This document shows, in pieces, positions 1-9,913 of a stretch of 64,000 nt of DNA. Source of the DNA: Pseudovibrio brasiliensis (GTDB lineage Bacteria > Pseudomonadota > Alphaproteobacteria > Rhizobiales > Stappiaceae); the NCBI RefSeq assembly GCF_018282095.1, contig NZ_CP074126.1:1250501-1314500 (forward strand), given 5' to 3'. Position 1 is the first letter of the stretch. Each line of letters starts with the position of its first letter. A program made the translations under genes and the position numbers. The notes below the pieces were generated by a model that was not told the DNA's origin, ran no database searches, and was given only the letters and a program-made list of their open reading frames with translations.

Positions 1-1
1 C

Positions 2-955
2 AGAACTATCAACCTTGATAGGCAGCGGGCTATCGTCGGGTTGGTGCATCAAAACAACATCCGCCTCTGTACAATGCGTCAGCATCGCGATGATGTTGCC
101 GGTACTGAAGGCATCCGCGTGAATGGTGTTGCCCGGAACCAGAATGCCGCTGCCATGCGGAACAAGGAAGTTGGTCATGGCGAACTGATCTTCTTCAAGC
201 TGCTTCCCGATTGTAATGACAATCTCGCTCTGCTCTGACGCTGGCATGAACACATGCGGAAAGTCATGTGTCTCAATAAAGAAGCCGTTGGCCACATCCA
301 GCCTGTACTGCGGATAGGCTTTCCCAAACTCATATTCAACAGCATTTAGGTTTCCATCAAATTTCAGCGGAATGGTCTGTCCTTCATCGAAGATCCTCAC
401 GCCGAACGCTGCTGCGATATCATCACGGTTTGGGCTTGCTGGCGTGACGAGAGGGATTTCTAGGCTTGTCTCCGCAGATGCGAAGAGACCGCTCGCACCA
501 AAGACATTTCCGGGTGCTGGCACTTGTACCGTGGACGCATCCAGCCACCGCCCTTCGGTCTTCAGATAAGAACTGTCAGGAAGGGATTTGATAGCATCTA
601 CACTCGAAGTAACGGACTTATGCGTCTCAGACGATTCCTGAGCAGGACTAGCGTTAGTAAGAAACGGGGCACGCGCTGAGAGCACAGCATCTTTGCCGCT
701 CTCAACAACGCTATGCAGAGCGTGTGTGGTCATACCAAGCCTGTCGCCCACTGTGCGATGAACAGAGACAGCAGCCAGACTTGAATCCACCTGATGCTCT
801 GGGATAGCTGGGTTGTATTTAACGGTAATACCCAGATCCCCAAGATGACGCTCCTTATAGCTCTCTTGAAGATCAGCAGGCCTGTTCACTTGCTGAACGG
901 CTTGAGGTTGTATCGGAACATTCACCTGAGGGGCTGCACTCGTGATAGTAGGCAT
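2..955 (-). CDS. Hypothetical protein, partial (runs off the left edge)
   Basis: An open minus-strand frame of 318 codons has no stop before the window edge, so its C-terminus is missing. The ATG at 955 follows a GGAGA Shine-Dalgarno. No signal peptide or membrane segment is seen. The first 50 or so residues are rich in Pro, Ala, Gln and Val (MPTITSAAPQVNVPIQPQAV). The last 120 visible residues look like beta strands, with ETHDFPHVFMP and VPGNTIHADAF stretches that recall a cupin or ureidoglycolate-lyase fold. That resemblance is only suggestive. The simple, hydrophilic N-terminus resembles secreted effector N-termini, which is inference. Function unknown. Confidence 0.75.
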   Translation of the reverse strand, partial: MPTITSAAPQVNVPIQPQAVQQVNRPADLQESYKERHLGDLGITVKYNPAIPEHQVDSSLAAVSVHRTVGDRLGMTTHALHSVVESGKDAVLSARAPFLTNASPAQESSETHKSVTSSVDAIKSLPDSSYLKTEGRWLDASTVQVPAPGNVFGASGLFASAETSLEIPLVTPASPNRDDIAAAFGVRIFDEGQTIPLKFDGNLNAVEYEFGKAYPQYRLDVANGFFIETHDFPHVFMPASEQSEIVITIGKQLEEDQFAMTNFLVPHGSGILVPGNTIHADAFSTGNIIAMLTHCTEADVVLMHQPDDSPLPIKVDSS

Positions 956-1095
956 ATCGCTCTCCTTAACTTAGAGTTGTAATCTCAGCAGAATGTGAGC
1001 AGCGATCAAAACCCGGTGTGCCGAAATGAACATCAAAACGGGAAAGTGACCTAAGGGCATTCAACTCTGCGTTATTGTAAAGAGAGGCTGGGCTC

Positions 1096-1761
1096 CTAAA
1101 GCGTGTCCAGATAGTCGGTGAACTCCTTGCCCCGCTCAAAGGCAAACGTGTCTTCCTGAGCAGAAACATCGCTCATCAGATCCACCCGAAAGTTCCGGAA
1201 GTTCTCGCGCATTTCACACCAGCCTGTCAGCAGCCAGGAGCTCTCAAAGGCAGTGAGGCCCAGAGGCCGGATACAGCGCTGTGACGTGTCCCCGGAGAGC
1301 GAGGTGTATGTGAACTCCACGAAGGTCCGATCATGGATGGCGGAGCGCAGCACAGTCATCTGATCGCTGGATCTGGTATCAGCCTTCGCCTTCACGGCGA
1401 GAAGTGGCCTGTCGACGCTCTCAGGGCTTTCCTGATGCGCACCGCTGATCTTGCCCAGCACACGCTCTGCTGCGAGCCGGAGCGGCGTATCACCCCGTGC
1501 CGTGACCATCCGCAGGCCCAGCACCACAGCATCCATCTCATCCCGGTCAAAAGCGAGGGGAGGGAGGAAGTAGCCATCCTCCACCTGATAACCCAGCCCG
1601 CCTTCACCACGGATCGGGGCGCCCATGGACTGCAAGGTGGCAATGTCTCGATAGATCGTGCGCACAGACGTGCCAAACCGCTCTGCGATCACCTCAGCAG
1701 AGACGGGCCGTGTCCGACCACGCATGAAATCTAGAATTTGAAACAGCCTGACACTGCGCAT
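1096..1761 (-). CDS. WYL-domain transcriptional regulator (YafY/DeoR-like)
   Basis: A 221-residue protein. An N-terminal helix-turn-helix of HTH_11 type covers roughly residues 1-60 (VSAEVIAERFGTSVRTIYRD), and a WYL ligand-sensing domain occupies about 130-205 (FVEFTYTSLSGD, RPLGLTAFESSWLLTGWCE). Proteins of this kind bind DNA and respond to small or nucleic-acid-like ligands. The ATG is preceded by AGGGGC. The gene diverges from the duplicated small protein at 1838, with only about 76 bp between starts, so it probably controls that neighbour and itself. The ligand cannot be told from sequence. Confidence 0.9.
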   Translation of the reverse strand: MRSVRLFQILDFMRGRTRPVSAEVIAERFGTSVRTIYRDIATLQSMGAPIRGEGGLGYQVEDGYFLPPLAFDRDEMDAVVLGLRMVTARGDTPLRLAAERVLGKISGAHQESPESVDRPLLAVKAKADTRSSDQMTVLRSAIHDRTFVEFTYTSLSGDTSQRCIRPLGLTAFESSWLLTGWCEMRENFRNFRVDLMSDVSAQEDTFAFERGKEFTDYLDTL

Positions 1762-1837
1762 GAACGCCCCTGACAGAAAATGTCACTGGGCTATCTTAGT
1801 GTGTGGCTCGCATTAAAGAAACACGGGCACATACAAA

Positions 1838-2470
1838 ATGCTTTTAAAACAGAACTCCACCGCATCCGTCATGGGCTTCGCGCGATACTCCAAAAAAGCG
1901 GAGATTGAGCCAGCCGAATTGGTTGCAGCAGCACGCTACTGGCAGAAGTCTTATCTGGCCAAACAAGACGGCATTCTTATGCACGCTTTTGTTGGCAATC
2001 TGACCGGAGAGTTTGCAGATGTGATCCTGGCCAGCGACGCGGCAGCCTTTGCCAACATGTCTCAAAACTTCAGCAGTGACGAAAGCTCCAGAACCTTTCA
2101 CAGCATGCTGGATGAAAGCACCATCAAACTCACCCAGATCCGGTTGCTCGACAACGCCTTTCAGGTTCCAACCGGCTTTTCCTCCATCGAGATCGGCAAA
2201 CTTGCGTTAAGTGGCATTGGTGGGGAAGAGGAAATGTTGGCCTCCGCAGCACAGCTCAAGAGCAATTACCTTTCTCGCTTCCCAGAGGCAAAAGCCCACA
2301 TGATGGGGCACATCAGTGGCGATAACTACGCCGAGGTTGTATTTGCCGAGAGCATTGGTGCAGGTAGAGAGATTTGCTACGGCTATCTGCAGGATGAGAG
2401 CGGGCAGAATTTCCTCAAGCACTTCGATCAAACCAACTTCGATCTCGATTTCTGGTTCGTGCTTGCGTGA
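1838..2470 (+). CDS. Conserved hypothetical protein with two dimeric alpha-beta-barrel-like repeats
   Basis: A 210-residue soluble protein without a signal peptide. Two halves of about 100 residues each carry a similar pattern: a GFARYSKKAEIEPAELVAAA or IGKLALSGIGGEEEMLASAA stretch, then a glycine-containing strand, then a phenylalanine-rich C-terminal part. This suggests an internal duplication of a ferredoxin-like or antibiotic-biosynthesis-monooxygenase-like fold. Divergent pairing with a WYL regulator is common for such small enzymes or stress proteins. The substrate is unknown and the fold assignment is inference. Confidence 0.8.
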   Translation: MLLKQNSTASVMGFARYSKKAEIEPAELVAAARYWQKSYLAKQDGILMHAFVGNLTGEFADVILASDAAAFANMSQNFSSDESSRTFHSMLDESTIKLTQIRLLDNAFQVPTGFSSIEIGKLALSGIGGEEEMLASAAQLKSNYLSRFPEAKAHMMGHISGDNYAEVVFAESIGAGREICYGYLQDESGQNFLKHFDQTNFDLDFWFVLA

Positions 2471-2486
2471 CCTCGTCACTGCCGGA

Positions 2487-2512
2487 AGGCTCCCTCATCA
2501 GAGGGGGCTTTC
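2487..2512. terminator. Imperfect hairpin between convergent genes
   Basis: A GGCTCCCTC-ATCA-GAGGGGGC hairpin followed by TTTCTC on the plus strand lies between two convergent genes. It probably serves the gene ending at 2470. The stem has mismatches. Confidence 0.45.
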
Positions 2513-2524
2513 TCTTCAGGAAGA

Positions 2525-3202
2525 TCACTCCTCGTAAATCATCTTCCGGGTCATTCCGCCATCGATGGTTAGTGTCTGGCCCGTTATGAACCCGGCCTCG
2601 CTCAGATAAAGCACTGCCTCAGCAATGTCTGCTGGACGACCAACCCGTCCAACCGGATGCTGCGCATGATCTCGCTCACTCAGGTCGGCACCATCTGAAA
2701 TCCAACCCGGCGCAATCGCATTCACCCGCACCTTGGGGCCAAGCGACATCGCCAAAGCCTGCGTCAGCGAAAGGATACCGCCCTTTGCTGCCGCATAGAT
2801 GAAATCACCGGGCTCAGACATGAAAGCACGGGTAGACGCCATGTTCACGATGCTCGACCCTTCGGGCATCAGTGGCAAAGCACGGCGGCTCATCAGAAAG
2901 GTCGCTGTCAGATAGCTGTCTAATGTTGAACGCCAGTCATCCATGGTAGCTTCCTTCAGCCCCAACTGCAGGCTGGTGGCATGACCGCCATTGTTGACCA
3001 GCAAATCCAGCTGCGGCCATCCAAGTGAGCTGAACGCCTCATCAACCGCGCTCTCATCGCTGATATCACAGAGCACATCCATAGCACCGGAGCTGCCCTC
3101 TTTAAGATCAAAGCTCGCCACTTCCCAACCCTTCTTAAGAAGCGCTGCACAAATACCAGTCCCAATCAACCCCGCGCCACCGGTGACAATAGCTCGTTTC
3201 AT
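2525..3202 (-). CDS. SDR family oxidoreductase
   Basis: A 225-residue short-chain dehydrogenase/reductase. The N-terminal Rossmann motif is TGGAGLIGTGI, followed by LVNNGGHAT, and the catalytic Tyr-x3-Lys is YAAAKGG near residue 137. The C-terminal ITGQTLTIDGGM is typical of classical SDRs that close with the nucleotide. Length is on the short side of the family because the loops are compact. The start ATG has AAAGGG about ten bases upstream. Substrate unknown; it stands alone between convergent and divergent neighbours. Confidence 0.9.
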   Translation of the reverse strand: MKRAIVTGGAGLIGTGICAALLKKGWEVASFDLKEGSSGAMDVLCDISDESAVDEAFSSLGWPQLDLLVNNGGHATSLQLGLKEATMDDWRSTLDSYLTATFLMSRRALPLMPEGSSIVNMASTRAFMSEPGDFIYAAAKGGILSLTQALAMSLGPKVRVNAIAPGWISDGADLSERDHAQHPVGRVGRPADIAEAVLYLSEAGFITGQTLTIDGGMTRKMIYEE

Positions 3203-4901
<1,699 letters not shown>

Positions 4902-4931
4902 GCATCCGTGACATTCAGGACATTCAGCAGT

Positions 4932-4951
4932 CGCGCAAGAGAGTTTGCGCG
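4932..4951. terminator. Perfect hairpin after the ubiquitin fusion gene
   Basis: A perfect 7-bp stem CGCGCAA / TTGCGCG around loop GAGAGT, 30 bases past the stop codon. There is no T-run, so it may be a transcript-stabilising hairpin or a weak terminator. Confidence 0.5.
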
Positions 4952-5111
4952 TGCGTCAGAAGAAACTGCCGGACTGCAAAATATCTGGGAAGTTTCTGCC
5001 GACTTCAGTACGAATCCGCTATCAGAGGCCTTGGTTTTCTGCGGGATCTAATGGCATGTAACTTGCATCTTTGATCACCAATTATTGCTTGCTCAAAGAG
5101 TTTCAGATCAA

Positions 5112-5495
5112 ATGATGAACCCAATTAATTCTGCTGCACCTACTCCAACACTGATGAACATGGCCCGGCAAACTCAGGAAGTAAAACAGCCTGAAAAGCC
5201 AATGCCGGAAATCACGATGGACTTCAGCGAAACTCGCATTCTGAAGCACTTCTTCGCGCCACGCACACCGAAAGAAGAAGCCGCCCACGCCGAAGTCAAA
5301 AGCGCCATTCTGGAACTTCAGGAGTACGAGCGTTATTTGAAAGACTTTGAAAAGATCGTCGACCCGGAAACCAAACGCGCCTTCAAGGACGACCCTGCCG
5401 GAGCCGTCTCCGAAATAGTCTCCGACAGCCCGGGCACCGGCGGTTCCTACCAACAATACGGCGACCTGCAACTGCGCGTAGAGCTGACGATTTAA
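5112..5495 (+). CDS. Small hypothetical protein (127 aa)
   Basis: Starts ATGATG at 5112, with a weak AAAGAG upstream; a TTG at 5085 would add nine residues. There is no signal peptide or membrane segment. The N-terminus is rich in Pro, Thr, Ser, Ala and Gln (MMNPINSAAPTPTLMNMARQ). The middle is charged and helical (about residues 45-90, rich in Glu and Lys), and the C-terminus ends in a short strand-like LQLRVELTI. It lies 210 bp downstream of the ubiquitin fusion in the same direction and 38 bp before another small gene, so it is probably co-transcribed with the latter. No family recognised. Confidence 0.65.
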   Translation: MMNPINSAAPTPTLMNMARQTQEVKQPEKPMPEITMDFSETRILKHFFAPRTPKEEAAHAEVKSAILELQEYERYLKDFEKIVDPETKRAFKDDPAGAVSEIVSDSPGTGGSYQQYGDLQLRVELTI

Positions 5496-5533
5496 CCGGC
5501 TGACGAACGCTTTCCATCGGAGCATCTGCACAA

Positions 5534-5791
5534 ATGATAGATCCAGCCAGTTTCCCGCTTACCAAAGCTTTGAGCCCACCGAATACAAGTCAACAGGTTG
5601 CTGCTAAGGCGCAACCAGCCGATGCCAATGAAACACGCAGTTTCATTGAGCTGGCGAATACGGAGATGGAGAGGTTCTACACGAAAGGTGCCCCCATCAA
5701 ACTATCCGAGAATTCAGCATCAGTTGAGATGATCGATGTTCAGCAACTGCTCCTGCAAACTCAGGAAATTTGGCAAAAGCATTTTGGGTAA
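5534..5791 (+). CDS. Small hypothetical protein (85 aa)
   Basis: ATG at 5534 has GGAG about 12 bases upstream. The first 30 residues are low-complexity and hydrophilic (Pro, Ala, Gln). The rest is predicted helical, ending VQQLLLQTQEIWQKHFG. No signal peptide or membrane segment is present. Size, hydrophilic start and helical end are reminiscent of small type III secretion substrates or rod proteins, but I cannot assign it to such a family. Co-directional with the gene at 5112. Confidence 0.6.
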   Translation: MIDPASFPLTKALSPPNTSQQVAAKAQPADANETRSFIELANTEMERFYTKGAPIKLSENSASVEMIDVQQLLLQTQEIWQKHFG

Positions 5792-5820
5792 ACAGTTGAA
5801 CGCAAATGGCGAGTTAAAGC

Positions 5821-6510
5821 TCACGAATGCTCTTTGCGTGGTTTCAATCTCATTGCCTTGTAGAAGAACCAGATCACTTGCGCTCCCAGCAGAAACGCAA
5901 AAACTTTCATGAGCGCAAACGGGTACAGAGACAGCGCAAGCAGGTCCGCAAATATGTTTCTGTGGTTCAACGTTTTTAGGCCTGCTTTACTCGCTGCCTG
6001 AAGAGAATAACCAAAGCCATCAAACTGGAAGAAGACACCCAGATGTTCCAGTTTACTCGCGGATGTTGGACGATAATGACCGCTGCACGCATCAGCAACG
6101 TCAGCTGATCGAGTTCTGCCCAATGGTTTTCCGTTAAATGTGTACTGTAGGTAACTTTGATCTGTTGGCCAGTTGGAGCCGCAATCGACAAGCCGTTGAT
6201 TTGGAAAGACCTTAAATGCTCCGGTCGCTCTTTGATATTCCAAAAAGAAGCCGGAGATGAAGCCACGCTCGCGATGATAGATCTGCACACGATTCCACAT
6301 TGGCAGGCGGGTCACAATGAAGTCTCCATCAACGGACAGCTCGCTATCTGCAATGAGCGGCAGATCAACATGGGTCAATTTACTCCCACCATGAAAGTAG
6401 GAAATGCCAGCAATGAGCATGGCGAGCATGACAGAAAGAATAGAGTAGACTATGAAGAAGCGCGTGAGCTTGTTTGAGAGCAACTGATTTAGATCGCCGG
6501 ATGTCATCAT
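5821..6510 (-). CDS. Hypothetical membrane protein with two transmembrane helices
   Basis: About 229 residues with an N-terminal hydrophobic helix (LSVMLAMLIAGISYF, roughly residues 25-42) and a C-terminal one (ALMKVFAFLLGAQVIWFFY, about 195-218). The roughly 150-residue region between them is probably periplasmic and carries two Cys (VDCGSN and DACSGH). A TTG at 6522 or ATGs at 6510 or 6507 could start it; ATG 6510 is chosen. No family recognised. It ends head-on against the small genes at 5112-5791. Confidence 0.7.
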   Translation of the reverse strand: MMTSGDLNQLLSNKLTRFFIVYSILSVMLAMLIAGISYFHGGSKLTHVDLPLIADSELSVDGDFIVTRLPMWNRVQIYHRERGFISGFFLEYQRATGAFKVFPNQRLVDCGSNWPTDQSYLQYTFNGKPLGRTRSADVADACSGHYRPTSASKLEHLGVFFQFDGFGYSLQAASKAGLKTLNHRNIFADLLALSLYPFALMKVFAFLLGAQVIWFFYKAMRLKPRKEHS

Positions 6511-6549
6511 ATCACTCTGCAAGCCTCACCTGTTTTCAGGCTGACCTGG

Positions 6550-7203
6550 CTACCCCTCAATCATCTCCCGGATAGGCCGGAAAGAACAGCGGTGGAGGGG
6601 GGTGACGCCGTGGGCGGCGAGGGCTTCCTGATGCTGTTTGGTGCCGTAGCCTTTATGTTTGGCAAAGCCGTACTCCGGGAAGGACTTGTCCATCTTCACC
6701 ATCAGCCGGTCTCGGGTCACCTTGGCAACGATGGAGGCAGCGGAAATGGCAAGACAGCGCCCATCACCCTTGATCATCGCTTGCCCTTCCTGTGGCAGAT
6801 GATGGGGAACATCCTTGCCATCAATAAAGAACCGTTTGACCGGAACAGAAAGGGAGCGCGCGCAGGTACGCATGCCTTGCAACGTAGCTTCGCGAATGTT
6901 CAGGCGATCAATGGTCTGCGCACTTTGCACGCAAACACTCACATCAGCCACCTCAAGGATTTGCTCAAAAAGCTCTTCGCGCTTAGCCTCTGTCAGCTTT
7001 TTGGAGTCGTTCAGCCCCTCTGGCAGGTTGTCGTAATTGAGGCTGGCGGCAGCCACCACCACAGGGCCAGCCCATGGTCCGCGTCCGGCCTCATCAATGC
7101 CAGCAAAGCGCCCTTGTAGGTCTTGCTCAACAGAGCGCTCAAAGCGCAGATCCGGAGCATCAGGAAAGGCGATATCAAAGAGGGAATTTGCAAAATACGA
7201 CAT
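6550..7203 (-). CDS. rnhB: Ribonuclease HII
   Basis: Cuts the RNA strand of RNA-DNA hybrids and removes misincorporated ribonucleotides in the cytoplasm. The catalytic GIDEAGRGPWAGPVV motif lies near residues 35-50, and SAASIVAKVTRDRLM near 150 carries further metal-binding context. ATG 7203 with AGAGGGG just upstream gives 217 residues; a GTG at 7218 would add five. Length is normal for the family. The radical SAM gene lies about 50 bp upstream on the same strand and is probably co-transcribed. Confidence 0.96.
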   Translation of the reverse strand: MSYFANSLFDIAFPDAPDLRFERSVEQDLQGRFAGIDEAGRGPWAGPVVVAAASLNYDNLPEGLNDSKKLTEAKREELFEQILEVADVSVCVQSAQTIDRLNIREATLQGMRTCARSLSVPVKRFFIDGKDVPHHLPQEGQAMIKGDGRCLAISAASIVAKVTRDRLMVKMDKSFPEYGFAKHKGYGTKQHQEALAAHGVTPLHRCSFRPIREMIEG

Positions 7204-7256
7204 GCCCCTCTTTGCCACGCAGACCGGTCGCTTTCAACCGCAACAACAAGCCTCAT

Positions 7257-8384
7257 CTACAGCAATGAGAGCTGCACACCACCACAGGTCGGTTTGATGA
7301 AGTGATCGCAGGAGAGCTTGAGGGATCGGGAAGATAACCCCTTGCTCTTACAGGCCAGCTGAAACCGCTTTGCCAATTGATCCGCATAGGGCCCTTTGCC
7401 CTTGAAACGCTGCGTCCACTGCGCATCGTAATCCTTGCCATCACGCATGGACCGCAGCAGGCTGAGCACACGGCGATAACTGCCCGGAGCTTCCCGCAAA
7501 AGCCATTCCTTGAACAGCTCGGAAACCTCACGCGGCAGGCGCAGCAAAATATAGCTGGCCTCCGTCGCACCATGCTCCTTGCAGACTTCCAGAATGCCCT
7601 CCAGCTCATGATCTGTCAGGCCGGGAATAACCGGCGCTGCCAGAACAGCAGTTGGAATACCCGCATCAGACAGCGCTTTGATTGCTTGCAGGCGCCGCGT
7701 TGGCGTCGAAGCACGCGGCTCAAGACTACGGGCAATCTTCCGGTCCAGTGTTGTCACAGAAATCGCCACCTTGGCAAGATTGCGCTCAGCCATTTCCGCG
7801 AGGATATCGATATCTCGCATCACCAGAGCAGACTTGGTGACGATGGTCACCGGATGCCCGGTCTTGTTCAGGACTTCCAGAACCTCACGCATGATTTTAT
7901 GCGTACGCTCAATTGGTTGATACGGATCTGTGTTGGTGCCAATGGCGATTGGCTTAGGTTGATAGGAAGGTGCACCCAGCTCTCGCTCCAACACCTGGGC
8001 CGCATTGGGCTTGGCAAACAAACGGCTCTCAAAATCCAATCCCGGCGAAAGCCCCATATAGGCATGGGTTGGCCGCGCAAAACAGTAGATGCAGCCATGT
8101 TCACAGCCCCGATACGGATTGATGGAACGGTCAAAAGGCAAGTCTGGCGACGTGTTCTTGGTGATCACATGCCGCGCAGCTTCCGTTTGAACCTCGGTCT
8201 TGATCGGCGGAAGTTCATCAATTGTTCCCCAACCGTCATCCATCAGTTCCCGGCTTTCCGCCTCAAACCGCCCAGCCTTGTTAGAATGCGCAGCCCGTCC
8301 ACGGCCTGTCATGTTGACTGGCAAAGCAGAACCCAGCGGATCTGTCGCGTCTGCCTCGACCCTGTGATTTTGTGCAGTTGACAT
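7257..8384 (-). CDS. PA0069/SplB-like radical SAM protein
   Basis: A 375-residue radical SAM enzyme. The [4Fe-4S] cluster motif GCEHGCIYCFARP (Cys-x3-Cys-x2-Cys) sits near residue 94, after the NPYRG signature typical of the spore-photoproduct-lyase-like COG1533 group. Later stretches such as IGTNTDPYQPIE and APVIPGLTD also belong to this group. Members use SAM-derived radicals; the actual substrate in Proteobacteria is not established. The same-strand neighbour rnhB suggests a loose link to nucleic-acid repair, which is inference. Confidence 0.92.
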   Translation of the reverse strand: MSTAQNHRVEADATDPLGSALPVNMTGRGRAAHSNKAGRFEAESRELMDDGWGTIDELPPIKTEVQTEAARHVITKNTSPDLPFDRSINPYRGCEHGCIYCFARPTHAYMGLSPGLDFESRLFAKPNAAQVLERELGAPSYQPKPIAIGTNTDPYQPIERTHKIMREVLEVLNKTGHPVTIVTKSALVMRDIDILAEMAERNLAKVAISVTTLDRKIARSLEPRASTPTRRLQAIKALSDAGIPTAVLAAPVIPGLTDHELEGILEVCKEHGATEASYILLRLPREVSELFKEWLLREAPGSYRRVLSLLRSMRDGKDYDAQWTQRFKGKGPYADQLAKRFQLACKSKGLSSRSLKLSCDHFIKPTCGGVQLSLL

Positions 8385-8497
8385 GGGGCGTGCACTTTCA
8401 TCTTCTTATGAGAACATAAGTGGAACATTGCTCAAAATATCTGGATTTGCAAGCCTTTACTTTCCCATACTCTGGCAAATCACTGTAAGCTGTTGGA

Positions 8498-9091
8498 ATG
8501 ATTAGCGCACTTATTCTCAGCAAGAACAGCGAGCACCAACTGGTGCACACCTTGTCCGTTCTGGTCCCGGCCTCGGCAGAGGGCATCCTGAAAGAAGTCG
8601 TCATAGCAGACGAAGGCTCCGCCGACGGAACCGAGGTCGTCGCTGATGCATCTGGTGCGCACTTCATCGACGCCAGCGCTGATCCCGCAATCGCTCTGGC
8701 CGAAGGGGCAAAGAAATGCGCACGGTCCAACTGGGTACTGCTCATCCGCCCCGGCGCAATCCTGCAAACCGGCTGGCAAACAGAAGCAGCAGCTTTCATT
8801 GAGCGGGCGGAACGTGTCCGCACCGGGGATAACTTGATCGCAGTATTTCCAAGCCGGACTGAAGAGTTCGGCTCCGCAGCGCAAATCAGGCAGAAGCTGA
8901 TCAACGCAAAGCATCGTGCGCTCAAGTCATCTGCACATGCTCTGCCCATGCTCGTGCACAAAGAGCACCTGCAAAAGGTGCTAGAGGAGGGCTCCGCCAA
9001 AACCCGGCAACAGCAGATCCAAAAAATCTTGAGGGCTAGCCGGGTCCATTGGTTGAACGGTACAGTGGTCTTTCAAAACAGCACGAGGTAA
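8498..9091 (+). CDS. Family 2 glycosyltransferase-like protein
   Basis: A 197-residue protein beginning MISALILSKNSEHQLVHTLS. The pattern VVIADEGSADGTEVVADASG is the nucleotide-sugar-binding strand-turn of GT-A family 2 enzymes, and a RPGAILQTGW stretch follows. It is shorter than most family 2 enzymes and lacks a clear DxD, so its sugar-transfer activity is uncertain. It diverges from the radical SAM gene and is followed after 23 bp by the ceramidase-like gene, so the two are probably co-transcribed. Confidence 0.8.
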   Translation: MISALILSKNSEHQLVHTLSVLVPASAEGILKEVVIADEGSADGTEVVADASGAHFIDASADPAIALAEGAKKCARSNWVLLIRPGAILQTGWQTEAAAFIERAERVRTGDNLIAVFPSRTEEFGSAAQIRQKLINAKHRALKSSAHALPMLVHKEHLQKVLEEGSAKTRQQQIQKILRASRVHWLNGTVVFQNSTR

Positions 9092-9114
9092 CCCGGTACC
9101 AGCTCGGAGGTCTC

Positions 9115-9795
9115 ATGGATTGGAACCAGCATCTGAACCAATACTGCGAAAGAACCTCCGCTGCCTTCTGGTCTGAGCCGCTCAATGCAATCAGCAATGT
9201 GGCATTTATCATTGCCGCTCTGTTTGCTCTTCAAATCTGGTTCAAAGCACGCAGCAACGCAAAAAATACGCAAATAACGCAAACCAACGCACAAGACAAC
9301 GCAGCGCTGGTTCTCATCACTTTACTGGCCATCATCGGCATCGGATCGTTCCTGTTCCACACCTTTGCAACCCTCTGGTCCATGCTTGCTGATGTGATCC
9401 CGATTGCAATCTTCATGCTGGTGTATTTCTATCTGGCCACGCGACGCTATATAGGCGCCAACCTATTGATATCACTGGGCGCGACGCTGCTCTTCTTTGG
9501 GGCAATGGCATTCGGCCCAAGGCTGGTGGAAGGCATCATCGGCCCCACTGCTGGTTACTTCCCAGCCCTCGTCGCCATCCTGCTTTTTGCAGGCCTCACC
9601 CGCAGCAAAAACCGGCAGACATCCAACGCGTTGCTGCTGGCAGGCATCGTCTTCGCAATATCGATGGGATTCCGGATTCTGGATGAGCCAATCTGCTCAA
9701 TTTTGCCAGTTGGGACACATTCCTTGTGGCATATTTTGAATGCTACCGTTTTGTTTATTCTAATTCGCGCATTTATACGCTTTAAGACGTATTGA
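9115..9795 (+). CDS. Ceramidase-family integral membrane protein
   Basis: A 226-residue protein with about seven hydrophobic helices. It carries the alkaline ceramidase/CREST pattern: FWSEPLNAISNVAF near the N-terminus, GIGSFLFHTFATLWSMLADVIPI in the middle and HSLWHILNA near the end, giving the Ser, His, Asp and two His that bind the catalytic metal in this superfamily. Eukaryotic relatives hydrolyse ceramide amides; the bacterial substrate is unknown. ATG 9115 with CGGAGG upstream is preferred over a longer frame from 9049 that overlaps the previous gene. Confidence 0.85.
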   Translation: MDWNQHLNQYCERTSAAFWSEPLNAISNVAFIIAALFALQIWFKARSNAKNTQITQTNAQDNAALVLITLLAIIGIGSFLFHTFATLWSMLADVIPIAIFMLVYFYLATRRYIGANLLISLGATLLFFGAMAFGPRLVEGIIGPTAGYFPALVAILLFAGLTRSKNRQTSNALLLAGIVFAISMGFRILDEPICSILPVGTHSLWHILNATVLFILIRAFIRFKTY

Positions 9796-9800
9796 GATAC

Positions 9801-9833
9801 TGCAAAATCCTAGGCGATGGTCTAGGTTTTGCA
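9801..9833. terminator. Long hairpin after the ceramidase-like gene
   Basis: A 12-bp stem TGCAAAA(T)CCTAG / CTAGGTTTTGCA with one bulged base and an 8-base loop, six bases past the stop codon. There is no downstream T-run beyond the stem, so terminator activity is plausible but unproven. Confidence 0.5.
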
Positions 9834-9913
9834 AAACTGCGACATCTGAACCGGAAGTCATGATGATTCCCGGTGGCGAGCCGCTCATTCACTCGGTCAG
9901 GCAAGAATAGACG